Shown here piece by piece: positions 10,728 through 19,779 of a DNA stretch of 64,000 nucleotides. The notes below the pieces were generated by a model, which made no database searches, was not told the DNA's origin, and saw only the letters and a program-made list of their open reading frames with translations. This stretch comes from Luteimonas endophytica. Its GTDB lineage: Bacteria > Pseudomonadota > Gammaproteobacteria > Xanthomonadales > Xanthomonadaceae. The position numbers were made by a program, and so were the translations under genes. How positions within the stretch are numbered: position 1 is the stretch's first letter; each line of letters opens with the position of its first letter. The DNA lies in contig NZ_JARXRM010000019.1 in the NCBI RefSeq assembly GCF_029887875.1, forward strand, positions 47,027 to 111,026, given 5' to 3'.

Positions 10728-11207
10728 ATGTTCCGCAGCACCTTGCTCGCAATCTCGCTGTCCGCATTCGCAGCACCACTGACGCTGTTGGCCCAGCATC
10801 CAGCGGCGCCGATCACGTCGACACATCCCACCAGCCAGGCGACCGGGGAAACGCCGACCGGTGCGACCCGACCGTCGGCGCCGATCGACCCGGCCGGGCC
10901 GGCGATGCCTTCCCCCGCCACGCCGACCGCGCCATCCAAGAATCGGACTGCTCCGGCGGAGCCGGCCAGCGGTGAAACGGCCGTGATCATGCAGAACGGC
11001 CAGGAGGTCCGGGTCAACTCGCTGTCACCCAAGCCGGAGCTCAGCGACTATCGGGTCGATTTCTCCGCGCTGGACCGCGACAACGACGGCGACCTCAGCC
11101 GTAGCGAAGCCGCTGCCGACGAGACCCTGGGCGCCCAGTTCGATGCCGTCGACCGCAACGAGGACGGCCGGCTGAGTCGCTACGAACTTTCGGATTGGAC
11201 CCGGTAA
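10728..11207 (+). CDS. Secreted EF-hand calcium-binding protein
   Basis: A 159-residue exported protein: signal peptide (about 1-22, ending LLAQ), a long low-complexity Pro/Thr/Ala linker (23-80), then two EF-hand loops at D116-E127 (DRDNDGDLSRSE) and D142-E153 (DRNEDGRLSRYE). Both loops have acidic residues at the usual calcium-ligand positions. The C-terminus ends two residues past a short tryptophan-containing segment. AAAAGGAGA is a strong ribosome site. Paired EF-hands on a flexible periplasmic stalk suggest calcium binding or sensing in the envelope; the partner is unknown. Confidence 0.85.
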   Translation: MFRSTLLAISLSAFAAPLTLLAQHPAAPITSTHPTSQATGETPTGATRPSAPIDPAGPAMPSPATPTAPSKNRTAPAEPASGETAVIMQNGQEVRVNSLSPKPELSDYRVDFSALDRDNDGDLSRSEAAADETLGAQFDAVDRNEDGRLSRYELSDWTR

Positions 11208-11250
11208 CCCAGGCGCTCACGCGCGTGTAGCAGGCACCTTCGCGCGCGCT

Positions 11251-12429
11251 CTACCTGCCGGCGGCGCGGCGCCACAGCGCGTCGACCAGGGGCGGCATCG
11301 CGCCCGCGATCCCCAGCAGGCGGCCGCGCAGCAGCGTCGGCAGCAGTGCGTCGTTGGAGAACACCCGGTTGATGCCGTCGAAGGCATAGGCGGCCACCGC
11401 GTTCTCGCTGCGGCGCACACGCGCCCAGCGCTGCAGGACGCTTGCCCGGGCCCAGTCGCCGCCGCGGCGCCGGGCCCGCAGGATCGCATCGCGCAGCGCC
11501 GACACGTCGCGCAGGCCGAGATTGACGCCCTGGCCCGCCAGCGGATGCACCACGTGGGCAGCGTCGCCGAGCAACAACACCCGGCCCGCCAGCGCCCGCT
11601 CGCTGAGCTGCCGCCGCAGCGGGAACGCGACCCGGGGCGACAGCGGCTTCGCCGCGCCCAGGCGTGCGTCGAACGCGCGCGTCAGCGCATCGCCGAACCC
11701 GGCGTCGTCGAGACCCAGGACCCGTGCCGCCTCGGCATCCGGCAGCGTCCATACGATCGAACTGCTGCCGTCGGCGCAGGGCAGGAACGCCAGCGGTCCG
11801 CCCGGCAGGAAGCGCTGCCAGGCGGTGTCCTCGTGGCCGCGCTCGGTACCGACGTAGGCGACGACGCCGCGCTGGCGATAGTCGCGCGTTTCCACGGCGA
11901 CGCCGGCCAGGCCGCGCAGCAACGAATCCGCCCCGTCGGCGGCGATGGCCAGCCCGGCGGCGACCCGGCCGCCGTCGTCCAGCCTCAGCACCACGCCGTC
12001 TGGCTCCTGCTCCAGGGATTCCACGCGTGCCGGGCAGCGCAGCACCACCCCGGCCGCGGGCAGCGCCGCCCACAGTCGGTCCACCAGCAGCGCGTGTTCG
12101 ACGATCCAGCCAAGCGCCTGGCTCCCGAACGCGTCGGCGTCGAACACCAGCTCGCCCCCGCCGCCTGCGTCGAACACGCGCATCCGCCGGTAGCAGTGCG
12201 CGCGCGCCTCGCGCACCGGCCCCCAGGCGTCCAGCTCGCGCAGCAGCTGCACGTTGTCGGGCGCGAACGCGTAGACGCGCAGATCCGGCCGATCCGGCGA
12301 CCACGGCGCCGGGGCGGCGGCTTCTACCAGCTCCACCGACAGGTCCAGCCGCGCCAGCATCAACGCGCACGCGGCGCCGACCACGCCACCGCCGACCACC
12401 GCGACGTCGCTGCGCCGACGGCGGCTCAT
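11251..12429 (-). CDS. UbiF/UbiI-type FAD-dependent hydroxylase
   Basis: Flavoprotein monooxygenase of 392 residues in the UbiH/UbiF/Coq6 family, which hydroxylates the ubiquinone ring. The FAD-binding GGGVVG is at about 13-18, and the signature GDAAH...HPLAGQGVNLGLRD lies near 290-310; the alanine-histidine form with AGQGVNLG resembles UbiF/UbiI/VisC rather than UbiH. The start at 12429 overlaps the stop of the upstream ubiH-like gene (ATGA); M at 12444 is less likely. The two genes form a unit of paired hydroxylases for different ring positions. Which position this enzyme modifies cannot be read from sequence. Confidence 0.88.
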   Translation of the reverse strand: MSRRRRSDVAVVGGGVVGAACALMLARLDLSVELVEAAAPAPWSPDRPDLRVYAFAPDNVQLLRELDAWGPVREARAHCYRRMRVFDAGGGGELVFDADAFGSQALGWIVEHALLVDRLWAALPAAGVVLRCPARVESLEQEPDGVVLRLDDGGRVAAGLAIAADGADSLLRGLAGVAVETRDYRQRGVVAYVGTERGHEDTAWQRFLPGGPLAFLPCADGSSSIVWTLPDAEAARVLGLDDAGFGDALTRAFDARLGAAKPLSPRVAFPLRRQLSERALAGRVLLLGDAAHVVHPLAGQGVNLGLRDVSALRDAILRARRRGGDWARASVLQRWARVRRSENAVAAYAFDGINRVFSNDALLPTLLRGRLLGIAGAMPPLVDALWRRAAGR

Positions 12430-13640
12430 GCCTGCGCCCGACACAGCGCCGGTACCTGCCCGCGATAGCCCATCGCGCCTGTGGCGAGCAGCGACTGCAC
12501 GGCGGGCACCCGGTCCACCGCGAGCAGGCCGAGGCTGCGCAGCGGGCCGAGCAGCGGCGCGGCGCCCGCGGTCATCCGCGCCAGCCCGTCCGAGAACGCC
12601 AGGGTGCGCTCGCGATCCTCGCGGCGGCGCTCCGCATACGCCCGCAGCAGCGCCTCGCCGCCCGGATCCCCAATCTCCGCCGCCACCAGTTCCGCCAGCG
12701 TCAACGCGTCGCGCAACCCGAGGTTGAACCCTTGCGCACCGACGGGATGCAGGGTCTGCGCGGCATTGCCGACCAGCACCGCGCGCGTGGCCGTGGTGCG
12801 CCCCGCGACCAGGCCCAGCGCCGGATACGCGCTGCGCGCGCCGGCCGCGACGAAGCGGCCGGCGCGCCAGCCGAATGCCGACTGCAGGCGCGCAAGGAAC
12901 GCCGCCTCGTCCAGCCCCGCGGCAGCCTGCGCTTCCGCGCGCGCGACGCCGTGCACCACCCCGTAGTGGCGGTCGCCGCGCGGCAGCAGTGCGGTCGGAC
13001 CGTGTTCGGTGAACCGTTCGTAGGCGGTTCCGTCGGGGGGGCGGGAGCTGCGCACGCGCGCCACCAGCAGGGTCTGCCCGTAGTCGTGGCGTTCGGCGCC
13101 GATGCCCAGCGCCTCGCGCACCGCGCTGGCGGTGCCGTCGGCGGCGACCAGCAGGCGCGCGTGCAGCACCCGTTCGCCGGCGGCGTCGGCGATGCGGACC
13201 CGTTGCCTGTCGCGGTCCGCGGCGCAGCCGAGGAACCGCGCCGGGCGATAGCGGCTCAATCCCGCCAGCTCGTCCAGCCGCGCCGCCAGCGCCGTGCCGA
13301 AGTCGCGCGCCACCACCACCTGGCCGAAGCTCTCGCGGCCGTAGTCGGTGGCGAGCAACAGCGCGCGGCCGAAGTCACCGGCGCGGCTGACGTGGATGCG
13401 GCGGATCGCGCCCGGCGGCGCGGCGAGCTTCTGCAGCACCCCGAGCGCGGTCAGCGCATTGACGGTGGCATCGGCGAAGCTGAGATTGCGCTCGTCGAAC
13501 ACCGCCGGCAGCCCACCGGCAGGCGTGGCCTCGACCAGGCCGACGTCGAGGCCGGCCCGGTCCAGCGCGATCGCCAGGCTGGCGCCGACCAGGCCGCCGC
13601 CGACGATCAGGACGTCGTGATCGGAACGCATCCGGTGCAT
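12426..13640 (-). CDS. ubiH: UbiH-type FAD-dependent ubiquinone hydroxylase
   Basis: Flavoprotein monooxygenase of about 404 residues. GGGLVG near 14-19 binds the FAD adenine end, and GNAAQTLHPVGAQGFNLGLRDA (about 300-320) is the form typical of UbiH (2-octaprenyl-6-methoxyphenol hydroxylase). It acts in aerobic ubiquinone synthesis at the inner membrane. Two close starts exist, ATG at 13640 (MHRMRSD) and at 13631 (MRSDHD); neither has a clear ribosome site. Its stop overlaps the start of the second hydroxylase gene. It diverges from the BtuM-like gene across 115 bases. Confidence 0.9.
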   Translation of the reverse strand: MHRMRSDHDVLIVGGGLVGASLAIALDRAGLDVGLVEATPAGGLPAVFDERNLSFADATVNALTALGVLQKLAAPPGAIRRIHVSRAGDFGRALLLATDYGRESFGQVVVARDFGTALAARLDELAGLSRYRPARFLGCAADRDRQRVRIADAAGERVLHARLLVAADGTASAVREALGIGAERHDYGQTLLVARVRSSRPPDGTAYERFTEHGPTALLPRGDRHYGVVHGVARAEAQAAAGLDEAAFLARLQSAFGWRAGRFVAAGARSAYPALGLVAGRTTATRAVLVGNAAQTLHPVGAQGFNLGLRDALTLAELVAAEIGDPGGEALLRAYAERRREDRERTLAFSDGLARMTAGAAPLLGPLRSLGLLAVDRVPAVQSLLATGAMGYRGQVPALCRAQA

Positions 13641-13723
13641 GATAAGCGCGGCGCGCCCTGCGCGCGCGACCACGCGCTTGGCGGCCGGCGCGGCACGTCC
13701 ACACGGCAGCGGTGCCGTTCCGC

Positions 13724-13729
13724 TAAAAT
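13724..13729 (+). promoter_or_regulatory. Candidate -10 box for the btuM-like gene
   Basis: TAAAAT stands out in very GC-rich sequence 27 bases before the ATG at 13756. No good -35 lies 16-18 bases upstream. The leader this implies is too short for a cobalamin riboswitch, which would need about 200 bases. Confidence 0.35.
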
Positions 13730-13755
13730 GCCCGCCTGCCTCCAGGAACCAGCCC

Positions 13756-14343
13756 ATGACCGCCACCACCCACCGCGCCCTGATCCTGGTCCTGCTGGCC
13801 GCCCTGATGGCCAGCACCCGCGTGCATCACTTCGCGGCGGTGCCGGACGCTTCCTGGGCGGTGTTCTTCCTCGGTGGCTTCTACCTGCGGGACTGGACCC
13901 GCTGGGCGTTTCCCGCACTGATGCTGCTCGCGGTCCTGGTCGATGCGCTGGTCATCACCGCGCAGGGCCTCAGCTTCTGGCAGCACTACTGCGTCTCGCC
14001 GGCCTACTGGGCGCTGGTGCCCGCGCACCTGGCCCTGTGGGGCGGCGGCTGGTGGCTGCGCAACCGCTACCGCGGCGTCGGCCTGCGCTCGCTGGGCCTG
14101 GGCGCCGCCAGCCTGCTGGTGGCGGTGGCCGTATGCCACTTCGTCGCCCAGGGCAGCTTCTACTGGCTGAGCGCCAGCGTTCCCGCGCCGGATCTTGCCG
14201 GCTGGTGGAAGAACTACAGCGACTGGTTGCCCGCCTATCTCGGCGTCGCAGCCCTCTACGTCGGGCTGGCCGCCGCCGCGCACGCCGTGCTCGTCCAGTC
14301 GCTGCCCGGCCGCACCGCCGCCGCGCCCGCCCCGCGACGCTGA
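13756..14343 (+). CDS. btuM: BtuM-like vitamin B12 uptake membrane protein
   Basis: Membrane protein of 195 residues with about six hydrophobic segments. It resembles BtuM, a solitary ECF-type S-component described for cobalamin uptake in Gram-negative bacteria. The early MASTRVHHFAAVPDASWAVFFLGGF region and the C79 in WQHYCVSPAYWALVPAH fit: BtuM of Thiobacillus denitrificans uses a cysteine at position 80 to ligate cobalt and remove cyanide. The next gene, 21 bases on, is a cob(I)alamin adenosyltransferase, which supports a role in taking up B12 and converting it to coenzyme form. The assignment rests on my recall of the family plus context, not on an alignment. Confidence 0.72.
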   Translation: MTATTHRALILVLLAALMASTRVHHFAAVPDASWAVFFLGGFYLRDWTRWAFPALMLLAVLVDALVITAQGLSFWQHYCVSPAYWALVPAHLALWGGGWWLRNRYRGVGLRSLGLGAASLLVAVAVCHFVAQGSFYWLSASVPAPDLAGWWKNYSDWLPAYLGVAALYVGLAAAAHAVLVQSLPGRTAAAPAPRR

Positions 14344-14364
14344 CCGCGACGCGCCGGAGCGCCG

Positions 14365-14919
14365 ATGGGCAATCGCCTCTCGAGGATCTATACCCGCACC
14401 GGCGACGATGGCAGCACCGGGCTGGGTGACGGCAGCCGCATCGCCAAGGACTCGGCGCGGGTCGCCGCCTACGGCACCGTCGACGAGGCCAATTCCGCGA
14501 TCGGCCTGCTGCTCGCCTGCGCCCTGCCGGACGACGTGGCCGAATTGCTGACCGCCGTGCAGCACCAGCTGTTCGATCTCGGCGGCGAACTGTGCATCCC
14601 CGGCCACGCGGCGATCGAGGACGGCGACATCGAGCGCCTCGAACGGCACATGGACCGCTACAACGAGGACCTGCCGCCGCTGAAGGAATTCATCCTGCCC
14701 GGCGGCGGCGAGGCCGCGGCGCGCTGCCACCTGGCCCGCACCATCGTGCGGCGCGCCGAGCGCGCCACCGTGACCCTGGCGCGCACGGAGCCGGTGCGCC
14801 CGCAGGCGGTCGGCTACCTCAACCGGCTGTCGGATCTCCTGTTCGTGCTGGCCAGGGTGCTGGCGCGCGCCGGCGGCCACGGCGAAGTGCTGTGGAACCA
14901 CGAACGCCGGCGACGGTGA
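14365..14919 (+). CDS. PduO-type ATP:cob(I)alamin adenosyltransferase
   Basis: Enzyme of 184 residues that transfers the adenosyl group of ATP to cob(I)alamin, giving coenzyme B12. The N-terminal ATP-binding stretch IYTRTGDDGSTGLGDGSR and the helical-bundle motifs AYGTVDEANSAIG, FILPGGGEAAARCHLARTIVRRAER and YLNRLSDLLFVLAR are typical of the PduO/MMAB family. The ATG follows the btuM-like stop by 21 bases, and its own stop overlaps the GTG of the next gene (GTGA), so the three are likely one transcript. No B12-dependent enzyme is encoded in the window. Confidence 0.93.
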   Translation: MGNRLSRIYTRTGDDGSTGLGDGSRIAKDSARVAAYGTVDEANSAIGLLLACALPDDVAELLTAVQHQLFDLGGELCIPGHAAIEDGDIERLERHMDRYNEDLPPLKEFILPGGGEAAARCHLARTIVRRAERATVTLARTEPVRPQAVGYLNRLSDLLFVLARVLARAGGHGEVLWNHERRRR

Positions 14920-15851
14920 AGCCCTTCCTCTACACCCACCCGGCCTGCCTGGGCCACGACACCGGCCCCGGCCATCCCGAACGCGCCGAGCGCCTCGGCG
15001 CGGTGATCCAGGCGCTGCGCAACGGCCTTCCCGACCTCGGCTGGCGAGAAGCGCCGTTGGCGACCCGCGGGCAGCTGCTGCGGGTGCACGCGGCCGCGCT
15101 GCTCGAGGCGGTGCTGGAATCGGGCGCCACGCAGCCGATTCCGCTCGATCCCGACACGGTGCTCTCGCCCGGCTCGCCCGAGGCCGCGCTGCGCGCCGCC
15201 GGCGCCGGCGTTGCCGCGGTGGATGCGGTGCTGGGCGGCCAGACCGAAGCCGCCTTCTGTGCGGTGCGCCCCCCGGGGCACCACGCCACCGGCGGCGAGG
15301 CGATGGGATTCTGCCTGTTCAACAACATCGCGGTGGCGGCCGCGCACGCGCTGGACGCGCACGGCCTGGCGCGGGTGGCGATCGTCGACTTCGACGTCCA
15401 TCACGGCAACGGCACCCAGGCGATCTTCGAAGCCGACCCGCGCGTGATGTATCTCAGTTCGCACCAGTCCCCGCTGTTCCCGGACACCGGCGCCAGGATC
15501 GAGCGCGGGGTCGGCAATATCGTCAACGTGCCGCTGCCGCCGGGCGCGGGCAGCCGCATGTTCCGCGATGCCTGGCGCGAGCGCCTGCTGCCGGAACTGG
15601 ACGCGTTCGCCCCGCAGCTGCTGCTGGTCTCGGCGGGTTTCGATGCGCACTGGCGCGATCCGCTCGCGCAGATGCAGCTGGACGCCGCGGACTACGCCTG
15701 GCTGACCGGCGAGCTGCGCGAGATCGCCCGGCGCCATTCGGCCGGGCGCATGGTCTCGATGCTGGAAGGCGGCTACGACCTGCAGGCGCTGCGCGAGGGA
15801 AGCCTGGCCCACGTGCGCGCCATGGCGGGCGACCGGCCGGGCAGCGCCTGA
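14916..15851 (+). CDS. Histone-deacetylase-family hydrolase (class II, AcuC/HDAC-like)
   Basis: Zinc-dependent amidohydrolase of 311 residues of the arginase/deacetylase fold. Visible motifs: HPERAERL near the N-terminus, RPPGHHA with the catalytic tandem histidines, the metal-ligand stretch DFDVHHGNGTQ, SAGFDAHWRDP and the late LEGGYDLQAL with the transition-state tyrosine. Bacterial members deacetylate small acetylated substrates such as polyamines or proteins; the true substrate is unknown. The GTG at 14916 overlaps the adenosyltransferase stop and gives the family N-terminus (KPFLYTHPACLGHD). No ATG is available close by. Confidence 0.9.
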   Translation: MKPFLYTHPACLGHDTGPGHPERAERLGAVIQALRNGLPDLGWREAPLATRGQLLRVHAAALLEAVLESGATQPIPLDPDTVLSPGSPEAALRAAGAGVAAVDAVLGGQTEAAFCAVRPPGHHATGGEAMGFCLFNNIAVAAAHALDAHGLARVAIVDFDVHHGNGTQAIFEADPRVMYLSSHQSPLFPDTGARIERGVGNIVNVPLPPGAGSRMFRDAWRERLLPELDAFAPQLLLVSAGFDAHWRDPLAQMQLDAADYAWLTGELREIARRHSAGRMVSMLEGGYDLQALREGSLAHVRAMAGDRPGSA

Positions 15852-16065
15852 TCCCCCACGCGTCGTCGGTCACCGGCCCGCACCGTGGCGAGGCGGTGGC
15901 GATCACCGGAGCCTTCGCCCAACGCCACACCGTTCAGCGCCGGTTCCGCCTGCCTTGTGCGGTACGCAGGCAGCCCATGACGCCGGAGAAACATGGCGAG
16001 GACCGAATTGCCGCTTCACGAGGGATGCGGCATGCTGGCGGCCGTTTGCCAGACCGGACTCCTGC
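15852..16065. other. Intergenic region before lptD
   Basis: These 214 bases hold no convincing gene. GCCTGC / GCAGGC arms around 15947-15975 can form a small hairpin and might terminate the upstream unit. I found no clear sigma-70 or sigma-E (GGAACTT...TCTGA) promoter here, although lptD-surA is under sigma-E control in enteric bacteria. Confidence 0.3.
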
Positions 16066-18465
16066 GTGCGCCCTGTCCTCCGCCTGTTGCCGTTGCCGCT
16101 GTGCATCGCGCTTTCCCTGAACGCCATGGCCGACGAGCGACCCGAGGACTGGCGCCTTTGCCCGCTGGAGGACGCGGTCCCCGAATTCCCGGACGCGCCG
16201 CCGCCGGTCGGCGAGCCGGGGGATCGCGAGAACCAGCCCACCGAGATCGGCGGCGACGCGCTGACCGGCGTCTACGGGGCCGAGAGCAACCTGCAGGGTA
16301 ACGCCACGTTGCGACGCGGCGACCAGTTCCTGGCCACCGACAATCTCACCTACGACGCCGAGACCACGACCTACGTCGCCGACGGCAGCGTGCGCTACCA
16401 GGATTCGGGGATGCGGATCGTCGCCGAACGCCTCACCGGCGACCAGGCGGCGGACTCCCACAGTATCGAGAACGTGCGCTACCAGCTGATCGAGCGCCGC
16501 GGCAACGGCGGCGCCGAGCGCGCCGAGATGGTGGGCGACCAGGGCTCGTTGATCGGCTCGACCTACTCGACCTGCCCGCCCGGCCAGCGCTGGTGGGAAC
16601 TGCGCGCCGGGCGCATCGACGTCGACCTCGAAGAAGGGTTCGGGACCGCGCGCAACGCCACCCTGCGGGTGGGCAAGGTGCCGGTGCTGTACATGCCGTG
16701 GTTCAAGTTCCCCATCGACGACCGCCGCAAGACCGGCCTGCTGTACCCGGCCATCGGCTATTCCAGCCGCAACGGCTTCGACTACCGCCAGCCGATCTAC
16801 CTGAACCTCGCGCCGCACTACGACATGACCCTGGAGCCGCGGATCATGACCCGCCGCGGCTACCTGCTGGGGACCGAGTTCCGCTATCTGGCGGAAGGCG
16901 GGAGCGGCACCATCGACTTCGAGTACCTGCCGTCCGACCGTCTCACGGAGGACGGACGCCAGGAGGAGATCGACCAGGGAATCCGCGAGGAGAACCGCCG
17001 CGAGGACGACCGCGGGATGTTCCGCTACCGGGGACGGCAGCGCATCAACGGAACCTGGCAGGCGCGCGCCAGCCTCAACTGGATCAGCGACCCGCGCTAC
17101 ATCGAGGACCAGAGCAGCAGCCTGATCACGGGGGCTTCCAGCACCATCAACAGCAGTGCCGGGATCTACGGCCGCGGGCGCTACTGGGACGGCGGCCTGA
17201 TGGCCGATTACCGACTGTTGGCCGACTACACCTTGGCCGAGACCCGGTTGCCCTTCTATCGCCTGCCCCGCGCGTTCCTGAACTGGGAACAGCCGTTCGG
17301 GCCGGGGGTGGTGGCGGGTCTGTACGCCGACGCCACCCGCTTCGGCCACGCCGCGGACCCCGCCACGGCAGGCGGCCCCGACCCTCGGCCGGGTGGCAGC
17401 CGCGTGGATCTCAAGCCCTTCGTGTCCTTCCCGATCGAAGGCGACGCCTGGTACGTCCGACCCACGTTGGCCTGGCGCTATACCGCCTACCGGCTGGAGG
17501 ACCAGCTCGCGGAGAACCTGGCGCCCGGCGGCGAGGAGCCGGACACCTCGCCTTCGCGCAGCCTGCCGATCGCCAGCGTCGACGCCGGCCTGTTCTTCGA
17601 CCGCGAGACCCTGTTCCGCGGCGACAGCTACCTGCATACCCTCGAGCCGCGGCTGTTCTACCTCAACACGCCGTATCGCGACCAGGACAACCTGCCGCTG
17701 TTCGACACCCGCGCGATGACCTTCAGCTGGGGCCAGTTGTTCCGCGACAACCGCTTCTCCGGCGGCGACCGCCAAGCCGATGCCAACCAGCTGACGGTGG
17801 CGCTGACCACGCGCCTGATCCGCGAGTCGGACGGGCTGGAGAAGCTCTCGGCCAGCATTGGCCAGATCCGCTACTTCGACGATTCCCGCGTCACCCTGAA
17901 CCCGGGTGCCGACCCGCTCGAGGCAGGCGAATCGTCCTGGGTGGCGCAGGCCAACTACGCCATCAACGACCGCTGGACCATGGGCGCCGCCTACCAGTGG
18001 GACCCGAAGATCAACCGCGACGACCTGGTCAGCCTGCGCACCCGCTACCTGATCGGCGACGACGGCATCGCCAACTTCAACTACCGCTACCGCCGCGCCC
18101 AGCTGGAGCAGGTCGACTTCTCGTTCCTGTACCCGCTCAACCCGGCCTGGAGCCTGGTCGGGCGCTACTACTACTCGCTGCGCGACAGCAAGGTGCTCGA
18201 GGGCATCGCCGGCGTGCAGTGGGACAGCTGCTGTCTGGCGGTGCGGCTGGTCGGCCGGCACTACGTGCGCAATCGCATCGGCGAGACCAACAACGCCATT
18301 CAGCTGGAGGTCGAACTCAAGGGTCTAGGGTCCGCCGGTCCGGACACGGAAGGCCGGTTGCGCCGTGCTATTCTCGGCTATTACCGAGACGACCTCTATC
18401 TCGTCCCGCCATCGGAACTCGAGGGCGGCACCGACGACGACCTAACGATCGATCCCCTGCCATGA
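16066..18465 (+). CDS. lptD: LPS-assembly outer membrane protein LptD
   Basis: Outer membrane beta-barrel of 799 residues that, with LptE, inserts lipopolysaccharide into the outer leaflet. A GTG at 16066 gives a proper signal peptide (RPVLRLLPLPLCIALSLNAMA). An OstA/beta-jellyroll domain follows (about 60-190), then the barrel with KVPVLYMPWFKFPIDDRRKTGLLYP and the late strands. All four cysteines used for the two interdomain disulfides are present: C32, C170 and the adjacent pair C722-C723. It is the first gene of the run with surA and pdxA; its stop overlaps the surA ATG (ATGA). Longer in-frame starts at 15955 lack a signal peptide. Confidence 0.95.
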   Translation: MRPVLRLLPLPLCIALSLNAMADERPEDWRLCPLEDAVPEFPDAPPPVGEPGDRENQPTEIGGDALTGVYGAESNLQGNATLRRGDQFLATDNLTYDAETTTYVADGSVRYQDSGMRIVAERLTGDQAADSHSIENVRYQLIERRGNGGAERAEMVGDQGSLIGSTYSTCPPGQRWWELRAGRIDVDLEEGFGTARNATLRVGKVPVLYMPWFKFPIDDRRKTGLLYPAIGYSSRNGFDYRQPIYLNLAPHYDMTLEPRIMTRRGYLLGTEFRYLAEGGSGTIDFEYLPSDRLTEDGRQEEIDQGIREENRREDDRGMFRYRGRQRINGTWQARASLNWISDPRYIEDQSSSLITGASSTINSSAGIYGRGRYWDGGLMADYRLLADYTLAETRLPFYRLPRAFLNWEQPFGPGVVAGLYADATRFGHAADPATAGGPDPRPGGSRVDLKPFVSFPIEGDAWYVRPTLAWRYTAYRLEDQLAENLAPGGEEPDTSPSRSLPIASVDAGLFFDRETLFRGDSYLHTLEPRLFYLNTPYRDQDNLPLFDTRAMTFSWGQLFRDNRFSGGDRQADANQLTVALTTRLIRESDGLEKLSASIGQIRYFDDSRVTLNPGADPLEAGESSWVAQANYAINDRWTMGAAYQWDPKINRDDLVSLRTRYLIGDDGIANFNYRYRRAQLEQVDFSFLYPLNPAWSLVGRYYYSLRDSKVLEGIAGVQWDSCCLAVRLVGRHYVRNRIGETNNAIQLEVELKGLGSAGPDTEGRLRRAILGYYRDDLYLVPPSELEGGTDDDLTIDPLP

Positions 18466-19778
18466 AGAAACTCCTGTTTTCCCTCATCGCCGCCGCTGCG
18501 CTGCTCGGCGGCGCCGCTCAGGCGCAGCAGGTCCAGCCGCTCGAGCGGATCGCCGCCGTGGTGGACGAGGACGTGATCCTGCAGAGCGAGCTCGATCGCG
18601 CGGTGGCCAACATCCTGGCCCAGTACGGGGACCGCGGCGACCAGCTGCCGCCGCGCGAGATCCTCGAGCGCCAGGTGCTCGAGCGCCTGATCCTGGTCCG
18701 CCTGCAGACCGACCGCGCCGCCGCCACCGGAGTGCGGGTCGGCGACGCCGAGGTCGACGCGGCGGTGGCCAACATCGCCCAGCAGAACAACTTCACCACC
18801 GAGCAGTTGCGCCAGCAGCTCGAGAACGACGGGATGTCGTTCGCCGATTTCCGCTCCTCGCTGCGCGAGGAGCTGATGATCCAGCGGCTGCGCCAGCGCT
18901 TCGCCCAGAGCAGCATCTCGGTCAGCGATGCCGAGGTCGACGCGGCGCTCGAGGCGCAGGCCGGCGGCGGCACCCAGTACCAGCTCGCCCACATCCTGGT
19001 CGCGCTGCCCGACGGCGCCACCCCGGAGCAGATCTCCACCGCACAGCAGAAGATCGACGGCATCAAGGGCCTGCTCGATCGCGGCGAGATGGAATTCTCC
19101 GCCGCCGCGGTGCGCTATTCGGACAGCCCCAACGCACTCGAAGGCGGAGACCTCGGCTGGCGCAGCCTGGACGAGATTCCGGCCGCCTTCGCCGGGCAGA
19201 TCCGCAACCTGCAGCCCGGCCAGGTGATCGGGCCGATCCGCGGGCCGAGCGGGTTCCAGCTGCTGCAGCTGGTATCCACCCGCGAGAGCGCCGCCACCGG
19301 CACGGTGACCGAGTACCAGGCGCGGCACATCCTGATCCGCACCGATGCGCAGACCGGCGACGAAGCGGCCCGTGCGCGCGCCGAGACGCTGCGCGCCCGC
19401 GCCGCCGGCGGCGCCGATTTCGCCGAACTGGCCAGCGAGCATTCCGAGGACGCCTCCTCGCGCGAGCGTGGCGGTGACCTGGGCTGGTTCACGGCCGAGC
19501 AGTTCGGCCCGGAATTCGGCGGCCGGGTCGCGGCGCTCGAGGACGGCGCCATCTCCGAGCCGTTCAAGACCCAGGCCGGCTGGCACGTGGTACAGCGCAT
19601 CGGTTCGCGCCAGGCCAGCGCCAGCGGCAACGAGAACCGCCGCGCCCAGGTGCGCGAGGCCATCGGCCAGCGCAAGCTCGAGGACGAGTGGGACCGCTTC
19701 CTGCGGCAGATGCGCGGCGAGGCCTTCGTCGACATCCGGACCGGCGCCTCCGCGCCCGACGCGGACGCTGGCGGCTGA
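18462..19778 (+). CDS. surA: Periplasmic chaperone and peptidyl-prolyl isomerase SurA
   Basis: Periplasmic chaperone of 438 residues that escorts outer membrane proteins, LptD included. A signal peptide (1-22, ending GGAAQA) precedes the N-terminal chaperone domain (LERIAAVVDEDVILQSELD). Two parvulin domains follow, at about 172-270 (YQLAHILVALP) and 285-385 (YQARHILIRTD), with a C-terminal helix. The ATG overlaps the lptD stop, consistent with translational coupling of chaperone and client. The pdxA GTG begins two bases after its stop. Confidence 0.96.
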   Translation: MKKLLFSLIAAAALLGGAAQAQQVQPLERIAAVVDEDVILQSELDRAVANILAQYGDRGDQLPPREILERQVLERLILVRLQTDRAAATGVRVGDAEVDAAVANIAQQNNFTTEQLRQQLENDGMSFADFRSSLREELMIQRLRQRFAQSSISVSDAEVDAALEAQAGGGTQYQLAHILVALPDGATPEQISTAQQKIDGIKGLLDRGEMEFSAAAVRYSDSPNALEGGDLGWRSLDEIPAAFAGQIRNLQPGQVIGPIRGPSGFQLLQLVSTRESAATGTVTEYQARHILIRTDAQTGDEAARARAETLRARAAGGADFAELASEHSEDASSRERGGDLGWFTAEQFGPEFGGRVAALEDGAISEPFKTQAGWHVVQRIGSRQASASGNENRRAQVREAIGQRKLEDEWDRFLRQMRGEAFVDIRTGASAPDADAGG

Positions 19779-19779
19779 C

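Noticed and set aside
13641-13755. A cobalamin riboswitch before the btuM-like gene
   Set aside because: The divergent gap is 115 bases, and the apparent -10 leaves about 20 bases of leader, too short for the B12 aptamer; no B12-box-like sequence seen.
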